Origin: CAYJFX01 sp964370315
GTDB taxonomy: Bacteria; Spirochaetota; Spirochaetia; Treponematales; Treponemataceae
Direction of reading: 5' to 3'
Assembly (NCBI GenBank): GCA_964370315.1
Contig: CAYJIS010000010.1
Span: 1-49,576, forward strand
Length of the DNA: 49,576 nucleotides
Shown here: positions 26,285 through 35,194 of the stretch, in pieces
Position numbering within the stretch: position 1 is the first letter of the stretch
Layout: each line of letters opens with the position of its first letter
Program-made: the position numbers and the translations under genes
Notes under the pieces: model-generated
The model's input: the letters and a program-made list of their open reading frames with translations, nothing else
Database searches by the model: none
Told to the model about the DNA's origin: nothing

Positions 26285-27372
26285 TATATACCTCGATAAA
26301 ATTTTATAATGTTTTCTACTATTATTATTCCTGATTTTCCATTTCCAAATGGTTTGTAGTTATCATCAAACTCAATATTTTCAGTTAATTTTTGTAGTAT
26401 ATCATCTTTTATTGGTTTAGCCAATTGATTACACTTATCATTCATGGTTTCAGGCCATACAACAAAGTCTAAAACGGTTACACAAGGCTTTTTAGCAAAA
26501 AAAGCTTCTCTTTGTACGCCGCCAGAATCTGTAACAATTTTTTTTGCATTGTTTACTAAATAAATTGATGTTTTATATCCCACAGGTTGTGTTAACACAA
26601 TGTTAGAATAGTTGTTTTCTGTACAAAGTTTTAATGCTCTCGCTTTGTTTCTAGGATGTACAGGATATATTGTAGGCGCATCTAAGCTATTCATTGCAGA
26701 AAATATTTCTGTTAAAGCTTCATCTGTATCAGTATTTTCTTGCCTGTGGCAGGTCATGTAATAAAAACTTTTTGGTATACTTACCGTATTTCCATCAAAA
26801 TCTTTTATTGATTGTATATCTTCTTCTGTTACAATGCTACTATAGTGTAAAAAAGCATCATACATGGGGTCTCCTGCTACGAGAGCGCGCTTTTCTAAGC
26901 CTTCTTTACATAAAAAATTATAGGCAGAATCTGTACAAGCAAAACATAAACTTGATGTATGATCTGTTACAATTCTGTTTACTTCTTCAGGGCTTTCAAG
27001 GGTTCCAAAACGATTCCCTGATTCTACATGAAAAATGGGAATATGTAACTTAACAGCAGCAAGTGTTGCAGCAAGCGTTGAATTAGTGTCTCCATACAAA
27101 AGCATGCCATCTGGCTTTTCAGTCAATAACACTTTTTCAATTTCAATGAGCATTTCGCCAGTCATTTTACCGTGAGTACCGCCACTTATGCCTAGATTAT
27201 AATCTGGCTTTGGTATATCCATTTCTTCAAAAAAAATGTCAGACATATTAGGGTCGTAGTGTTGTCCTGTATGAATAATAACTTCTTTAAAATGCTTTCG
27301 TATCTCTTTTGATACAACGGCTAATTTTATAAATTGTGGGCGAGCACCCACAACAGTACATATTTTTTTCAC
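26284..27372 (-). CDS. wbpI: UDP-GlcNAc3NAcA 2-epimerase (WbpI/WecB family)
   Basis: Non-hydrolysing 2-epimerase. GARPQFIKLAVVSKEI and THRQ-like TCHRQENTD are family markers; VTDSGGVQREAFF is the UDP-binding segment. In this operon it would convert UDP-GlcNAc3NAcA to UDP-ManNAc3NAcA, the last step of the WbpA-B-E-D-I route known from Pseudomonas aeruginosa O5. A plain UDP-GlcNAc 2-epimerase (WecB) is the alternative, and sequence alone cannot separate the two by eye. It begins with GTG immediately after the stop of the MNT-HEPN gene. 362 residues, normal length. Confidence 0.85.
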   Translation of the reverse strand: MKKICTVVGARPQFIKLAVVSKEIRKHFKEVIIHTGQHYDPNMSDIFFEEMDIPKPDYNLGISGGTHGKMTGEMLIEIEKVLLTEKPDGMLLYGDTNSTLAATLAAVKLHIPIFHVESGNRFGTLESPEEVNRIVTDHTSSLCFACTDSAYNFLCKEGLEKRALVAGDPMYDAFLHYSSIVTEEDIQSIKDFDGNTVSIPKSFYYMTCHRQENTDTDEALTEIFSAMNSLDAPTIYPVHPRNKARALKLCTENNYSNIVLTQPVGYKTSIYLVNNAKKIVTDSGGVQREAFFAKKPCVTVLDFVVWPETMNDKCNQLAKPIKDDILQKLTENIEFDDNYKPFGNGKSGIIIVENIIKFYRGI

Positions 27373-28053
27373 TTAGAAAACCTCTGATAATTTCTTAAAT
27401 TCTAGAGCATAGATGTCAATAATTCTACTACAAACTTCTCTTGCTTCGTCCTTATCATAAATATGTGATGTAGAATTTCTATCATTAATTATGTTTATCC
27501 AAATATTCTCATTATCTATAAGCATGTTTGCATAGGCTTCTTTCATAACAGGCTTTGGTGCATTAATATCTGTATATCCCAATTGTATAAGTTTCTCTCG
27601 ACAAGCTTTCCATGCGAGTTCTGTTGTAAATTCAAAACGTTTAATTAAACCATCATACATAAGGTCAGTATCACTATTTTTCACTTCTTCTATAGCTTCT
27701 GTAAGACGCAAAACAGCATTTTTATAATTTTCGGCTTTGCTTTTTTTCGGCATTATGATAACCCCTTCGGTTTCTATATCATATAATAAATCTTTATTGG
27801 TTTTCTCTGTAATAAAAACAACATCAAATTTTAATAATGTATCTATATTTTCAATGCTCTCTATAATTCTTGCTTTTTCAATAAAAATATCATCTCTTGA
27901 AAAGATAGCTATATCTACATCACTTCTTTCTGTATTATCTCCCCGTGCTCTAGACCCAAAAAGTACAATTTTAGTAATCATAGCATATGTGCGAAAAACA
28001 TCAAAAAGACAAGATTGCACATTTACAGGAAGATTAACAGAATTATTACTCAT
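27373..28053 (-). CDS. MNT nucleotidyltransferase-HEPN (HI0074-like) fusion protein
   Basis: 226 residues with two domains that are usually separate genes (HI0073/HI0074 type). Residues 10-100 are a minimal nucleotidyltransferase with G33-S34-RARG, D45-x-D47 and a third acid near D77. Residues 108-226 are an all-helical substrate-binding/HEPN domain with RFEFTTELAWK and an R-x4-H motif (R192 to H197). MNT-HEPN pairs form toxin-antitoxin modules in which the MNT adenylylates the HEPN RNase; a single fused chain is less usual. It sits exactly between wbpA and wbpI with no spacing, so it is expressed with sugar genes. Whether it acts as a toxin system or as a metabolic nucleotidyltransferase is open. 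Confidence 0.8.
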   Translation of the reverse strand: MSNNSVNLPVNVQSCLFDVFRTYAMITKIVLFGSRARGDNTERSDVDIAIFSRDDIFIEKARIIESIENIDTLLKFDVVFITEKTNKDLLYDIETEGVIIMPKKSKAENYKNAVLRLTEAIEEVKNSDTDLMYDGLIKRFEFTTELAWKACREKLIQLGYTDINAPKPVMKEAYANMLIDNENIWINIINDRNSTSHIYDKDEAREVCSRIIDIYALEFKKLSEVF

Positions 28054-29358
28054 TTATAAAACCTCTATGTTTTCCCTGTTTTTAACATTAATCATAACAT
28101 TTTTAGTATCAAATACAGGAACGCCACAATTTGCTATTTTTTCATAATCAACAGTAGTGTGCGCAGTGGTTACAACAATAATATCATAGTCTTTTAGATT
28201 GTCGATATCTTTAATACTAGTTCGTGCTTTGCCGTGCTCTGTAAATGATGGAATAAAAGGATCATAGTAAGAAACATCTGCACATTCTCTTTCAAAATTA
28301 TCAATAACAGTAAGTGCTGGACTTTCTCGGTAATCGTCAATATCTTGTTTATATGCAACACCGCAGATTAACACTTTTGCACCATTTAATGGCTTTTTAT
28401 CTCTATTTAATATTTTAGAGGCTCGTTCAATTACATATTCTGGCATATAATCGTTAATTTCACCTGATGTTTCAATTAACTTCATGTGATAATTAAACTC
28501 TCTTGCTTTCCATGATAGATAAAATGGGTCAAGCGGAATACAGTGCCCACCAAGACCAGGGCCTGGATAAAATGCTTGAAATCCATATGGTTTAGACTTT
28601 GCAGCATCAATTACTTCCCAAACATTTATACCCATTCTATGGCATATAAGGGCCATTTCATTTGCAAGACCAATATTAATATTTCTATAGGTGTTTTCTA
28701 GTATTTTTTCCATTTCTGCAATTTTTGGACTAGACACTTTATGAACATCACTACTTAATACAGCCTTATAAACTTCTGCTATTACATCGGTAGCATCCTC
28801 ACCTACACCACCAACTACTTTTGGTGTATTCTTTGTTTTATACACTAAGTTACCTGGATCTACCCTTTCTGGAGAATAACCAAGATAAAAATCTACACCA
28901 CATTTTAGTCCAGTGGATTCTAAAATAGGAAGTAAGAGCTCTTCTGTAGTACCAGGATAGGTTGTGCTTTCTAATACTACCATTGTTTCTTTTTTTAAGT
29001 ACTTTGCAATAGCTTCTGTACTGCTTTTAACATAGGTTATATCAGGTTGCTTAAAATTATCTAAGGGAGTTGGTACACAAATAGCAATAAAGTCTACATC
29101 TTTTACAAAAGAAAAATCTGTTGTTGCACTAAGTTTTCCACTCTTTACTACTTCTTGTAGATCATCAACAATAACGTCTCCGATATAGTTTTCGCCCTTG
29201 TTAACCATATCTACTTTGCTGTCTTGCACATCAAAGCCAATAGTTTTAAATCCAGCCTTTGCTTTTTCAACTGCTAGAGGCAATCCTACATAACCTAAGC
29301 CAACAACACCAATAGTTATATCTTTATTTTTAATTTTTTCTAATAGTTTATCTTTCAT
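28054..29358 (-). CDS. wbpA: UDP-N-acetylglucosamine 6-dehydrogenase (WbpA-type)
   Basis: UDP-glucose/GlcNAc/ManNAc dehydrogenase family. It oxidises C6 of the sugar twice with NAD, giving the uronic acid. GVVGLGYVGLPLAV (residues 17-30) is the NAD loop and C273 in GLGGHCIPLDP is the catalytic cysteine. 434 residues. In context with wbpB, D, E and I types, UDP-GlcNAc is the likely substrate and UDP-GlcNAcA the product, the first step to UDP-ManNAc3NAcA. UDP-ManNAc (WecC type) would be the alternative if the epimerase acted first. Confidence 0.9.
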   Translation of the reverse strand: MKDKLLEKIKNKDITIGVVGLGYVGLPLAVEKAKAGFKTIGFDVQDSKVDMVNKGENYIGDVIVDDLQEVVKSGKLSATTDFSFVKDVDFIAICVPTPLDNFKQPDITYVKSSTEAIAKYLKKETMVVLESTTYPGTTEELLLPILESTGLKCGVDFYLGYSPERVDPGNLVYKTKNTPKVVGGVGEDATDVIAEVYKAVLSSDVHKVSSPKIAEMEKILENTYRNINIGLANEMALICHRMGINVWEVIDAAKSKPYGFQAFYPGPGLGGHCIPLDPFYLSWKAREFNYHMKLIETSGEINDYMPEYVIERASKILNRDKKPLNGAKVLICGVAYKQDIDDYRESPALTVIDNFERECADVSYYDPFIPSFTEHGKARTSIKDIDNLKDYDIIVVTTAHTTVDYEKIANCGVPVFDTKNVMINVKNRENIEVL

Positions 29359-29393
29359 ATCAATCTCCTACTATTTTTTTAGTGTATCACGTT

Positions 29394-29960
29394 TTATACT
29401 TTTTGTACAGAGTCGTCATTTTTACTATACTCACTCTTACAAGCAGCACACACAGCCTTATCTGAAGTAAAGCTCAGTTGCTCACCACATTCACACACCC
29501 ATCCTCGTATGCGAGCGGGGTTTCCAACTACAAGGGCATAGTCTGGTATGTGTTTTGTTACCACGCTACCTGCCCCAATAAAAGCATATTTTCCAATATC
29601 GTGGCCACACACTATAGTGGCATTAGCACCGATAGAAGCGCCCTTTTTTACGGTTGTCTCTTTATACTCATGTTGACGCTTTATAAAAGAGCGTGGATTA
29701 ATTACGTTAGTAAAAACACAAGAAGGCCCTAAAAATGCATCATCTTCTACCATTACGCCTGTATATACAGAAACATTGTTTTGTATTTTTACATTATTGC
29801 CAATACGTACCTTTGGGGATATAACAACGTTTTGGCCAATATTACAATCTTTACCAATGGTACAATCGCTCATAATATGTGAAAAATGCCATATTTTTGT
29901 ATTTTCTCCAATAATGCAGTTATCATCTACATAGGAGCTTTCATGTACAAAGTATTCCAC
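29394..29960 (-). CDS. wbpD: UDP-GlcNAc3NA N-acetyltransferase with C-terminal zinc-ribbon-like tail (WbpD-type)
   Basis: Left-handed beta-helix acetyltransferase: hexapeptide repeats run from about residue 15 to 150 (CIIGENTKIW, CTIGKDCNIGQ, VRIGNNVKI, ASIGANATIVCG). It acetylates the 3-amino group made by the WbpE-type enzyme using acetyl-CoA. 188 residues. After the helix comes a tail with C-x-C (VCECGEQL) and C-x2-C (CAACKSEY), a likely zinc ribbon. ATG of this gene and the wbpE stop overlap by one base. The family start MEYFVHESSYVDDN is standard. Confidence 0.88.
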   Translation of the reverse strand: MEYFVHESSYVDDNCIIGENTKIWHFSHIMSDCTIGKDCNIGQNVVISPKVRIGNNVKIQNNVSVYTGVMVEDDAFLGPSCVFTNVINPRSFIKRQHEYKETTVKKGASIGANATIVCGHDIGKYAFIGAGSVVTKHIPDYALVVGNPARIRGWVCECGEQLSFTSDKAVCAACKSEYSKNDDSVQKV

Positions 29961-31084
29961 TATAATGCCTCCAAAACAGTTTTGATAATTACATCTTGTT
30001 CTTCATCTGTTAAATATGGATGCATTGGTAAACTAAAAGTAGTATCACAATAATTGTTAGAATTCTTAAAATCTATATTACTATACGGATTGCCTTCGTA
30101 CACTTTTAACTTATGCTGAGGTGTTGGATAATACACCATGTTTGGAATATTTTTTTCAGATAAATAGGCAATAACAGAGTCCCTTGTTTTTTTATCATTT
30201 GCTAAAAGAGCGTATTGTGCATAAATAGACATACAATTATCTTGTATTTTTGGGGTAACAAAATGCTCTTTAAATGCTTCATTATATCTTTTTGCTATTT
30301 TTTGCCGGTTTTCTGTTTCATAATCAATAAATGCTTTTAGTTTTACTTGTAAAATTGCGGCTTGTATTGTATCAAGACGTGAGTTTACTCCTACTCGAAT
30401 GTTATCATATTTAGAAGAGCCTTTACCGTGTACTCTAATTGATTGTAATACATTTGCAATTGTATCATCATTGGTAAATATTGCTCCACCGTCTCCATAA
30501 CAGCCAAGGGGTTTAGCAGGAAAAAAAGATGTTGTTGCTATATCACCAAAACTGCAGCATTTTTTTCCCTTGTATTCAGCACCAAAACTTTGTGCTGCAT
30601 CTTCTATTAATAAAAGATTATATTTTTTACAAATAGCACTAATTGTATCATAGTCTGCAGGGTTTCCTAAAAAGTCAACTCCAACAACCGCCTTTGGCGT
30701 ATGCACTCCCTTTGCTAAAACATTTTTTATTTGCTCTTCTAACGAGACAGGACATAGATTATAAGAAACTGGATCTATGTCGCAAAAAACAGGAACTGAG
30801 CCTAACATACAAGCAGGTTCAACACTTGCAATAAAAGTAATATCAGGGCAAAAAACGGCGTCCCCCTCGCCTATACCATAGGCCATAAAAATCATTTGCA
30901 AGGCATCGGTTCCGTTTGCACAAGATATAACATGTTTCATACCCGTGTACTGTGCAAGACTTTGTTCAAATTCTTGCACATGGCGCCCCATAATATATTG
31001 GCCCTCATTGAGCACTGTTTGTATTTGTGCATCAATAGCATCTTTTAATGATGCATACTGTGCTTTTAAATCGATAAATTGCAT
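29960..31084 (-). CDS. wbpE: UDP-3-keto-GlcNAcA aminotransferase (WbpE-type)
   Basis: PLP-dependent DegT/DnrJ/EryC1/StrS sugar aminotransferase. MQFIDLKAQYASLKDAIDA is a characteristic WbpE/WlbC opening, EDAAQSFGAEYKG is the PLP-phosphate region and K191 in SFFPAKPLG the Schiff-base lysine. It would aminate the 3-keto product of the WbpB-type oxidoreductase, with glutamate as donor; in Pseudomonas WbpB and WbpE are coupled through NAD and 2-oxoglutarate. 374 residues. The gene overlaps the stop of the preceding glycosyltransferase (TAATG). Confidence 0.9.
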   Translation of the reverse strand: MQFIDLKAQYASLKDAIDAQIQTVLNEGQYIMGRHVQEFEQSLAQYTGMKHVISCANGTDALQMIFMAYGIGEGDAVFCPDITFIASVEPACMLGSVPVFCDIDPVSYNLCPVSLEEQIKNVLAKGVHTPKAVVGVDFLGNPADYDTISAICKKYNLLLIEDAAQSFGAEYKGKKCCSFGDIATTSFFPAKPLGCYGDGGAIFTNDDTIANVLQSIRVHGKGSSKYDNIRVGVNSRLDTIQAAILQVKLKAFIDYETENRQKIAKRYNEAFKEHFVTPKIQDNCMSIYAQYALLANDKKTRDSVIAYLSEKNIPNMVYYPTPQHKLKVYEGNPYSNIDFKNSNNYCDTTFSLPMHPYLTDEEQDVIIKTVLEAL

Positions 31085-32319
31085 TACTTGTCTCCTTCTA
31101 TAACATTTATAAGCTTCTTTGTAAGAATTTCAAAGTCATAATTTGCACTAACTTTTCGTGCATTTTTTGCCATTTTAATATACTGTGTTTTATTTAATAA
31201 AGCTAGCCTTTCTACTGCCTCAGAAAGTGCTAAAGCTGTTTGACTTTCAATACAAACGCCCGCTGTATTTTCGTTTATTACGTCATATCCCATTTTAATA
31301 GTACTAAGAACGGGCTTTTGTGCAGCAAGATATTCAAACACTTTATTTTGGCTTCCACCATATTTCCAAATATATGAACTTATATAATGTAAAATATTTA
31401 TATCCGCCTTGCTTAAAATATACGGTATGTATTTTTTTTCTACTCTTCCTTTAAAAATAACATTAGTAATATTCTCTTTTTTTATTCGTTCTTGTAAGTA
31501 TTCTAACTCGCTTCCTCCACCCCATATAAGAAAAACAATATTTTTATTACTGCAAAGTGTAGCAGCATCAATTATTAGTTCAAGGTTATTTACCTTTCTA
31601 ATGGAGCCAGCATATACAACTTTAAATAATTTTTTATTATCTAAATGTTCATCGGTAAAAAAATGTGCTTTGATGTTATCGTCAAATTTTTTTAAGTCTA
31701 ACCCATTGTTTATATAAAACACTTTCGATTTCGGAATTGACTCATTCCAACCTTTATCAATTATATAATCATAGCCACCCTGTATAGTAAAAATAATTTT
31801 ATCTGCCTTTTTATACAACCATTTTTCTAGCCCGTACAACATTTTTATAATAACATTTTTTTTTGTAATGCTATTTGAATACGCTACAATACTCTCTGGC
31901 CATAAATCTCTTACTTCTAATACACAAGGAATCTTATAGCGTTTTGCGATAAGTATTCCTGCAATACCTACAAAAGGATGTGGACACGAAGCAATTATAA
32001 TATCTGGTTTATTTGCTATTTTGTTTGTAACAAAGAACAATCTAAAAAAGAAGGAAAGCATATTCTTTACACGACTAAACCCATTAGAAGTATATTCGCT
32101 CGTTTTTACAAATACGAAGGGTACACCTTCTTCTATACTTTCTATATATTTTTCTTTTCCAGGTATTCTGTTTTCATGGGTAAAATGGTTAAAGGCACTT
32201 GAGAAAATATTTGTATTATAACCTTTTTTTTGTAATACTTTACAAAAATCATAAGGTCTAACAAGAGCGCCTTTGTTTGGAGAGGATGCGTAATGGTGAA
32301 AAAACCATATTGTTTTCAT
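31084..32319 (-). CDS. GT4-family glycosyltransferase (WbuB-like)
   Basis: GT-B retaining transferase, 411 residues. The start MKTIWFFHHYASSPNKGALVR and the block CVLEVRDLWPESI are characteristic of WbuB-like enzymes, which add N-acetyl-fucosamine-type sugars to lipid-linked acceptors. The C-terminal domain shows VYAGSIRKVNNLELIIDAA and SQNKVFEYLAAQKPVLSTI. It follows the dehydratase gene by 46 bases and overlaps wbpE. Position soon after the initiating enzymes suggests it may add the second sugar; this is inference. Confidence 0.88.
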   Translation of the reverse strand: MKTIWFFHHYASSPNKGALVRPYDFCKVLQKKGYNTNIFSSAFNHFTHENRIPGKEKYIESIEEGVPFVFVKTSEYTSNGFSRVKNMLSFFFRLFFVTNKIANKPDIIIASCPHPFVGIAGILIAKRYKIPCVLEVRDLWPESIVAYSNSITKKNVIIKMLYGLEKWLYKKADKIIFTIQGGYDYIIDKGWNESIPKSKVFYINNGLDLKKFDDNIKAHFFTDEHLDNKKLFKVVYAGSIRKVNNLELIIDAATLCSNKNIVFLIWGGGSELEYLQERIKKENITNVIFKGRVEKKYIPYILSKADINILHYISSYIWKYGGSQNKVFEYLAAQKPVLSTIKMGYDVINENTAGVCIESQTALALSEAVERLALLNKTQYIKMAKNARKVSANYDFEILTKKLINVIEGDK

Positions 32320-32365
32320 GTATATATAGTATATAAAAAAAACTAATAATACACAAGTAGGATAC

Positions 32366-34342
32366 TTATTTTGATTCTCGAATTGTGTTGGGTGTTACAT
32401 CAAAGAACATATCTGGTAAGCTTGCATCAGTATCTTTATATTCATGTTGCCAAGCTTCTTTTTCTTTATTATCCCATTCAATATCTTCTTCTCGTAAATT
32501 GTATGTAGGAACAAGTTTATGCACAATGGCTTTTACGTCATCTTTTTCTTCTGACACTGCGTCATATAACATATTTAATTCTTTTAAAAAACTTTCTTCG
32601 TTAATGTCTATTGGTTTACCTATGTGAATTAACTTATTATCGGTACTTTGTAAACCTTCTTCTTCCATTAGTAATTCTTCGTACAGTTTTTCACCTGGTC
32701 TAAGGCCCGTATACTGTATTTGTATGTCATCACCAAGTCGTAAACCTGATAAACGAACAAGATTTTTTGCTAAATCAACAATTTTTACGGGTTTACCCAT
32801 ATCTAAAACAAATATTTCACCACCCTTAGCACTCGCACCTGCTTGTAAAACAAGCGAAACAGCTTCTGGGATTGTCATAAAGTACCTAACAATATTAGGA
32901 TGTGTTACCGTAATTGGCCCACCATTTGCAATTTGCTCTTTAAAAAGAGGTATAACACTTCCATTACTACCTAAGACATTACCAAAGCGAACAGCTGCAA
33001 ATTCTGTCTTTGCATGCTTACTAAACATCTGAATAATCATTTCACAAATGCGCTTAGAGGCCCCCATAACATTTGTTGGATTCACTGCCTTATCTGTTGA
33101 AATTAGAACAAATTTTTCTGCTTCATAATGGGCTGCTGCTAAGGCTGTTTTGTATGTTCCAAAGACATTATTTTTTATAGCCTCATTTGGACTCGTTTCC
33201 ATAAGTGGAACATGTTTATGAGCTGCAGCATGAAAAACAATATGGGGTCTGTACTTACTAAATACATCAATCATTTTTCTTGAGTTTCTAACTGATCCAA
33301 TTAATACAACTAAATTAAGATTTGGATACAATTGTTTTAATTCTTGTTGAATACCATACGCATTGTTTTCGTATATATCAAAAATAATTAATTGCTGTAC
33401 GCCATTAGCTGCTATTTGCCTGCAAAGCTCACTACCAATGCTTCCGCCTCCGCCTGTAACTAATACTACTTTACCAGAAACAAACCTGCCAACTTTTTCT
33501 GATGTTACTTCAATTACATCGCGCCCCAACAAATCTTCAATTTCAACTGAACGCAGCTTAGATACTGTAACCTCTCCCTTTACAAGTTGATACATCCCAG
33601 GAAGAATTTTAATATCACAGTGTTCTATTTGTTGACATATTTCTAGTAATTTAGATATTTCTAATTTACTTACACTCGGCATAGTAATTATTATTTCATT
33701 TATATTATATGTTTTTGCACATGCAAGTATTTTATCTCTTCCGCCTTCTACCTTAATACCATGTATATATGAGTTTTGTTTAGCTACGGAATCATCAATT
33801 GCACAACAAATTTTTGAGTTTAATTCAGCACTCTGGGTTAACTCTCGAATAACAGCACTACCAGACTCTCCCGCACCAATAATCATAGTATTTTTTTTGT
33901 ACACCTTATGGATGTTTGTGCTATAAAAAAGGCGTAAACTTCTATATGAAAATCGAATAGCACTCGTTCCTAAAAACAAAAACATTGCATATAAAATATA
34001 GTAACTTCTAAAAATTGGTGTAAGTGTCATACTATACATCACAAGGTTTGCTACAACTGACATAAAACACGCGATAAAAATATTAGTAACTTCTTTAATA
34101 CTGGCAAATCGCCAAATGCTTCTATATAGTTTTAATGCAAAGAAAAGGATTAAAGTTATTACTGTATTGGGAATTGCCATTTCATATATATTAGCCGCAT
34201 AATGTACTGGTATATCAGTAAGAGACATATTAAAACGAATAAAAACAGCAAAAAACGAGCTTAGGTTTATACAGAGAACATCTAATATAAAAAATATAAC
34301 ATTTAATAAAAGGCCTTTATTAAAATACTTACTTCGTTTCAC
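32366..34342 (-). CDS. wbpM: membrane UDP-GlcNAc 4,6-dehydratase (WbpM/PglF type)
   Basis: Large SDR enzyme that makes UDP-2-acetamido-4-keto-2,6-dideoxyhexose from UDP-GlcNAc. Residues 10-135 contain four hydrophobic helices; a first nucleotide fold starts at GAGESG (156-161), and the catalytic domain at VVLVTGGGGSIGSEL (292-306). The active-site pair is M426-x3-K430 (NVMGASK), with Met in place of the usual Tyr, as in WbpM, PglF and FlaA1. 658 residues. It starts with GTG after GAGG. Its product suits the aminotransferase at 35195. A promoter lies in the 169-base gap upstream. Confidence 0.92.
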   Translation of the reverse strand: MKRSKYFNKGLLLNVIFFILDVLCINLSSFFAVFIRFNMSLTDIPVHYAANIYEMAIPNTVITLILFFALKLYRSIWRFASIKEVTNIFIACFMSVVANLVMYSMTLTPIFRSYYILYAMFLFLGTSAIRFSYRSLRLFYSTNIHKVYKKNTMIIGAGESGSAVIRELTQSAELNSKICCAIDDSVAKQNSYIHGIKVEGGRDKILACAKTYNINEIIITMPSVSKLEISKLLEICQQIEHCDIKILPGMYQLVKGEVTVSKLRSVEIEDLLGRDVIEVTSEKVGRFVSGKVVLVTGGGGSIGSELCRQIAANGVQQLIIFDIYENNAYGIQQELKQLYPNLNLVVLIGSVRNSRKMIDVFSKYRPHIVFHAAAHKHVPLMETSPNEAIKNNVFGTYKTALAAAHYEAEKFVLISTDKAVNPTNVMGASKRICEMIIQMFSKHAKTEFAAVRFGNVLGSNGSVIPLFKEQIANGGPITVTHPNIVRYFMTIPEAVSLVLQAGASAKGGEIFVLDMGKPVKIVDLAKNLVRLSGLRLGDDIQIQYTGLRPGEKLYEELLMEEEGLQSTDNKLIHIGKPIDINEESFLKELNMLYDAVSEEKDDVKAIVHKLVPTYNLREEDIEWDNKEKEAWQHEYKDTDASLPDMFFDVTPNTIRESK

Positions 34343-34390
34343 AATACCTCTTTATAGCTTCAATATCAATAGCAACTAATACTTATTTAT

Positions 34391-34419
34391 AGTATAATGC
34401 AATTTAATAAAAGTAGCAA
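34391..34419 (-). promoter_or_regulatory. internal promoter upstream of wbpM
   Basis: Minus strand: TTGCTA (34419-34414) and TATACT (34396-34391), 17 bases apart, inside the 34343-34511 gap of the operon. The leader would be about 42 bases. Its presence suggests the genes from wbpM onward can be expressed apart from the two initiating genes. No gene or terminator is visible in the gap. Confidence 0.5.
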
Positions 34420-34511
34420 GATAAAATATATAACAAATATAGGAAATTAATGTTAAGGGCTAATCTATTTAGATCTTGTAACATAATGCTATTCAGTACC
34501 ATTAAGAAAAA

Positions 34512-35192
34512 TTATTTTAAGACTGCAAGTACCGTTTTTATCATAATTAAAAAATCCATGTAAATTGAATATTTTTCAATATAAGCCAAATTATATGCCA
34601 TTTTTTTTGGTAAAACATCTTGCACATAAACGGAATCTACATTTTTAGCATTGTGTAAAATTGTATCTTCATCTTTAAATGCAATACTAGCACTAGATGT
34701 AATACCTGCTCTCATTAATAAGGTTGCATACATTTCATTTGAATATTTTTCGACATAGTGAGGCACCTCTGGTCTCGTACCAACAAAACTCATTTCACCT
34801 TTTAATACATTAAATAATTGTGGAACCTCATCAATTCTAAGCTTTCTCAGCATACTACCAACGCGAGTAATCCTTGAATCATTTTGTACCGTCACAGAAG
34901 ATCCAATAGTTTCAGCATTTACTACCATAGTTCTAAATTTGTAAATGCTAAAATCCCTTCCAAAGGAGGTTATTCTTTTTTGTCTAAAAAAAACGGGACC
35001 TTTTGAGTCACACTTAATTGCAACTGAAACAATAGTCATTAATGGAAACAAAAGAATGATTAATACTACGCTAAACAAAATATCAGTAATTCGCTTAAAA
35101 AACAATTGAATGCGTTTTTTTTGTAATAAGTCATAATAGTAAAGAACACTATCATGTTTCATATATTCTGGTAAGTGTTTCCATGCAACCAT
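34512..35192 (-). CDS. initiating phosphoglycosyl transferase (PglC/WcfS type)
   Basis: Small monotopic phosphoglycosyl transferase, 226 residues, which moves a sugar-1-phosphate from a UDP-sugar onto undecaprenyl phosphate and so starts glycan assembly. One hydrophobic segment (residues 37-56) precedes FFRQKRITSFGRDFSIYKFRT; the catalytic Asp-Glu pair is D121-E122 in RIDEVPQ, and SFVGTRPEVPHY follows. It lies two bases after the aminotransferase gene. This pairing resembles wcfR-wcfS of Bacteroides fragilis and pglE-pglC, so a 4-amino-4,6-dideoxy sugar is the probable substrate. It lacks the extra domains of WbaP. Confidence 0.9.
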   Translation of the reverse strand: MVAWKHLPEYMKHDSVLYYYDLLQKKRIQLFFKRITDILFSVVLIILLFPLMTIVSVAIKCDSKGPVFFRQKRITSFGRDFSIYKFRTMVVNAETIGSSVTVQNDSRITRVGSMLRKLRIDEVPQLFNVLKGEMSFVGTRPEVPHYVEKYSNEMYATLLMRAGITSSASIAFKDEDTILHNAKNVDSVYVQDVLPKKMAYNLAYIEKYSIYMDFLIMIKTVLAVLK

Positions 35193-35194
35193 AT

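Noticed and set aside
27373..28053. Mobile toxin-antitoxin insertion into the operon
   Set aside because: No repeats, transposase or change in base composition is visible at its borders, and stop-start spacing to both neighbours is that of an ordinary operon gene.
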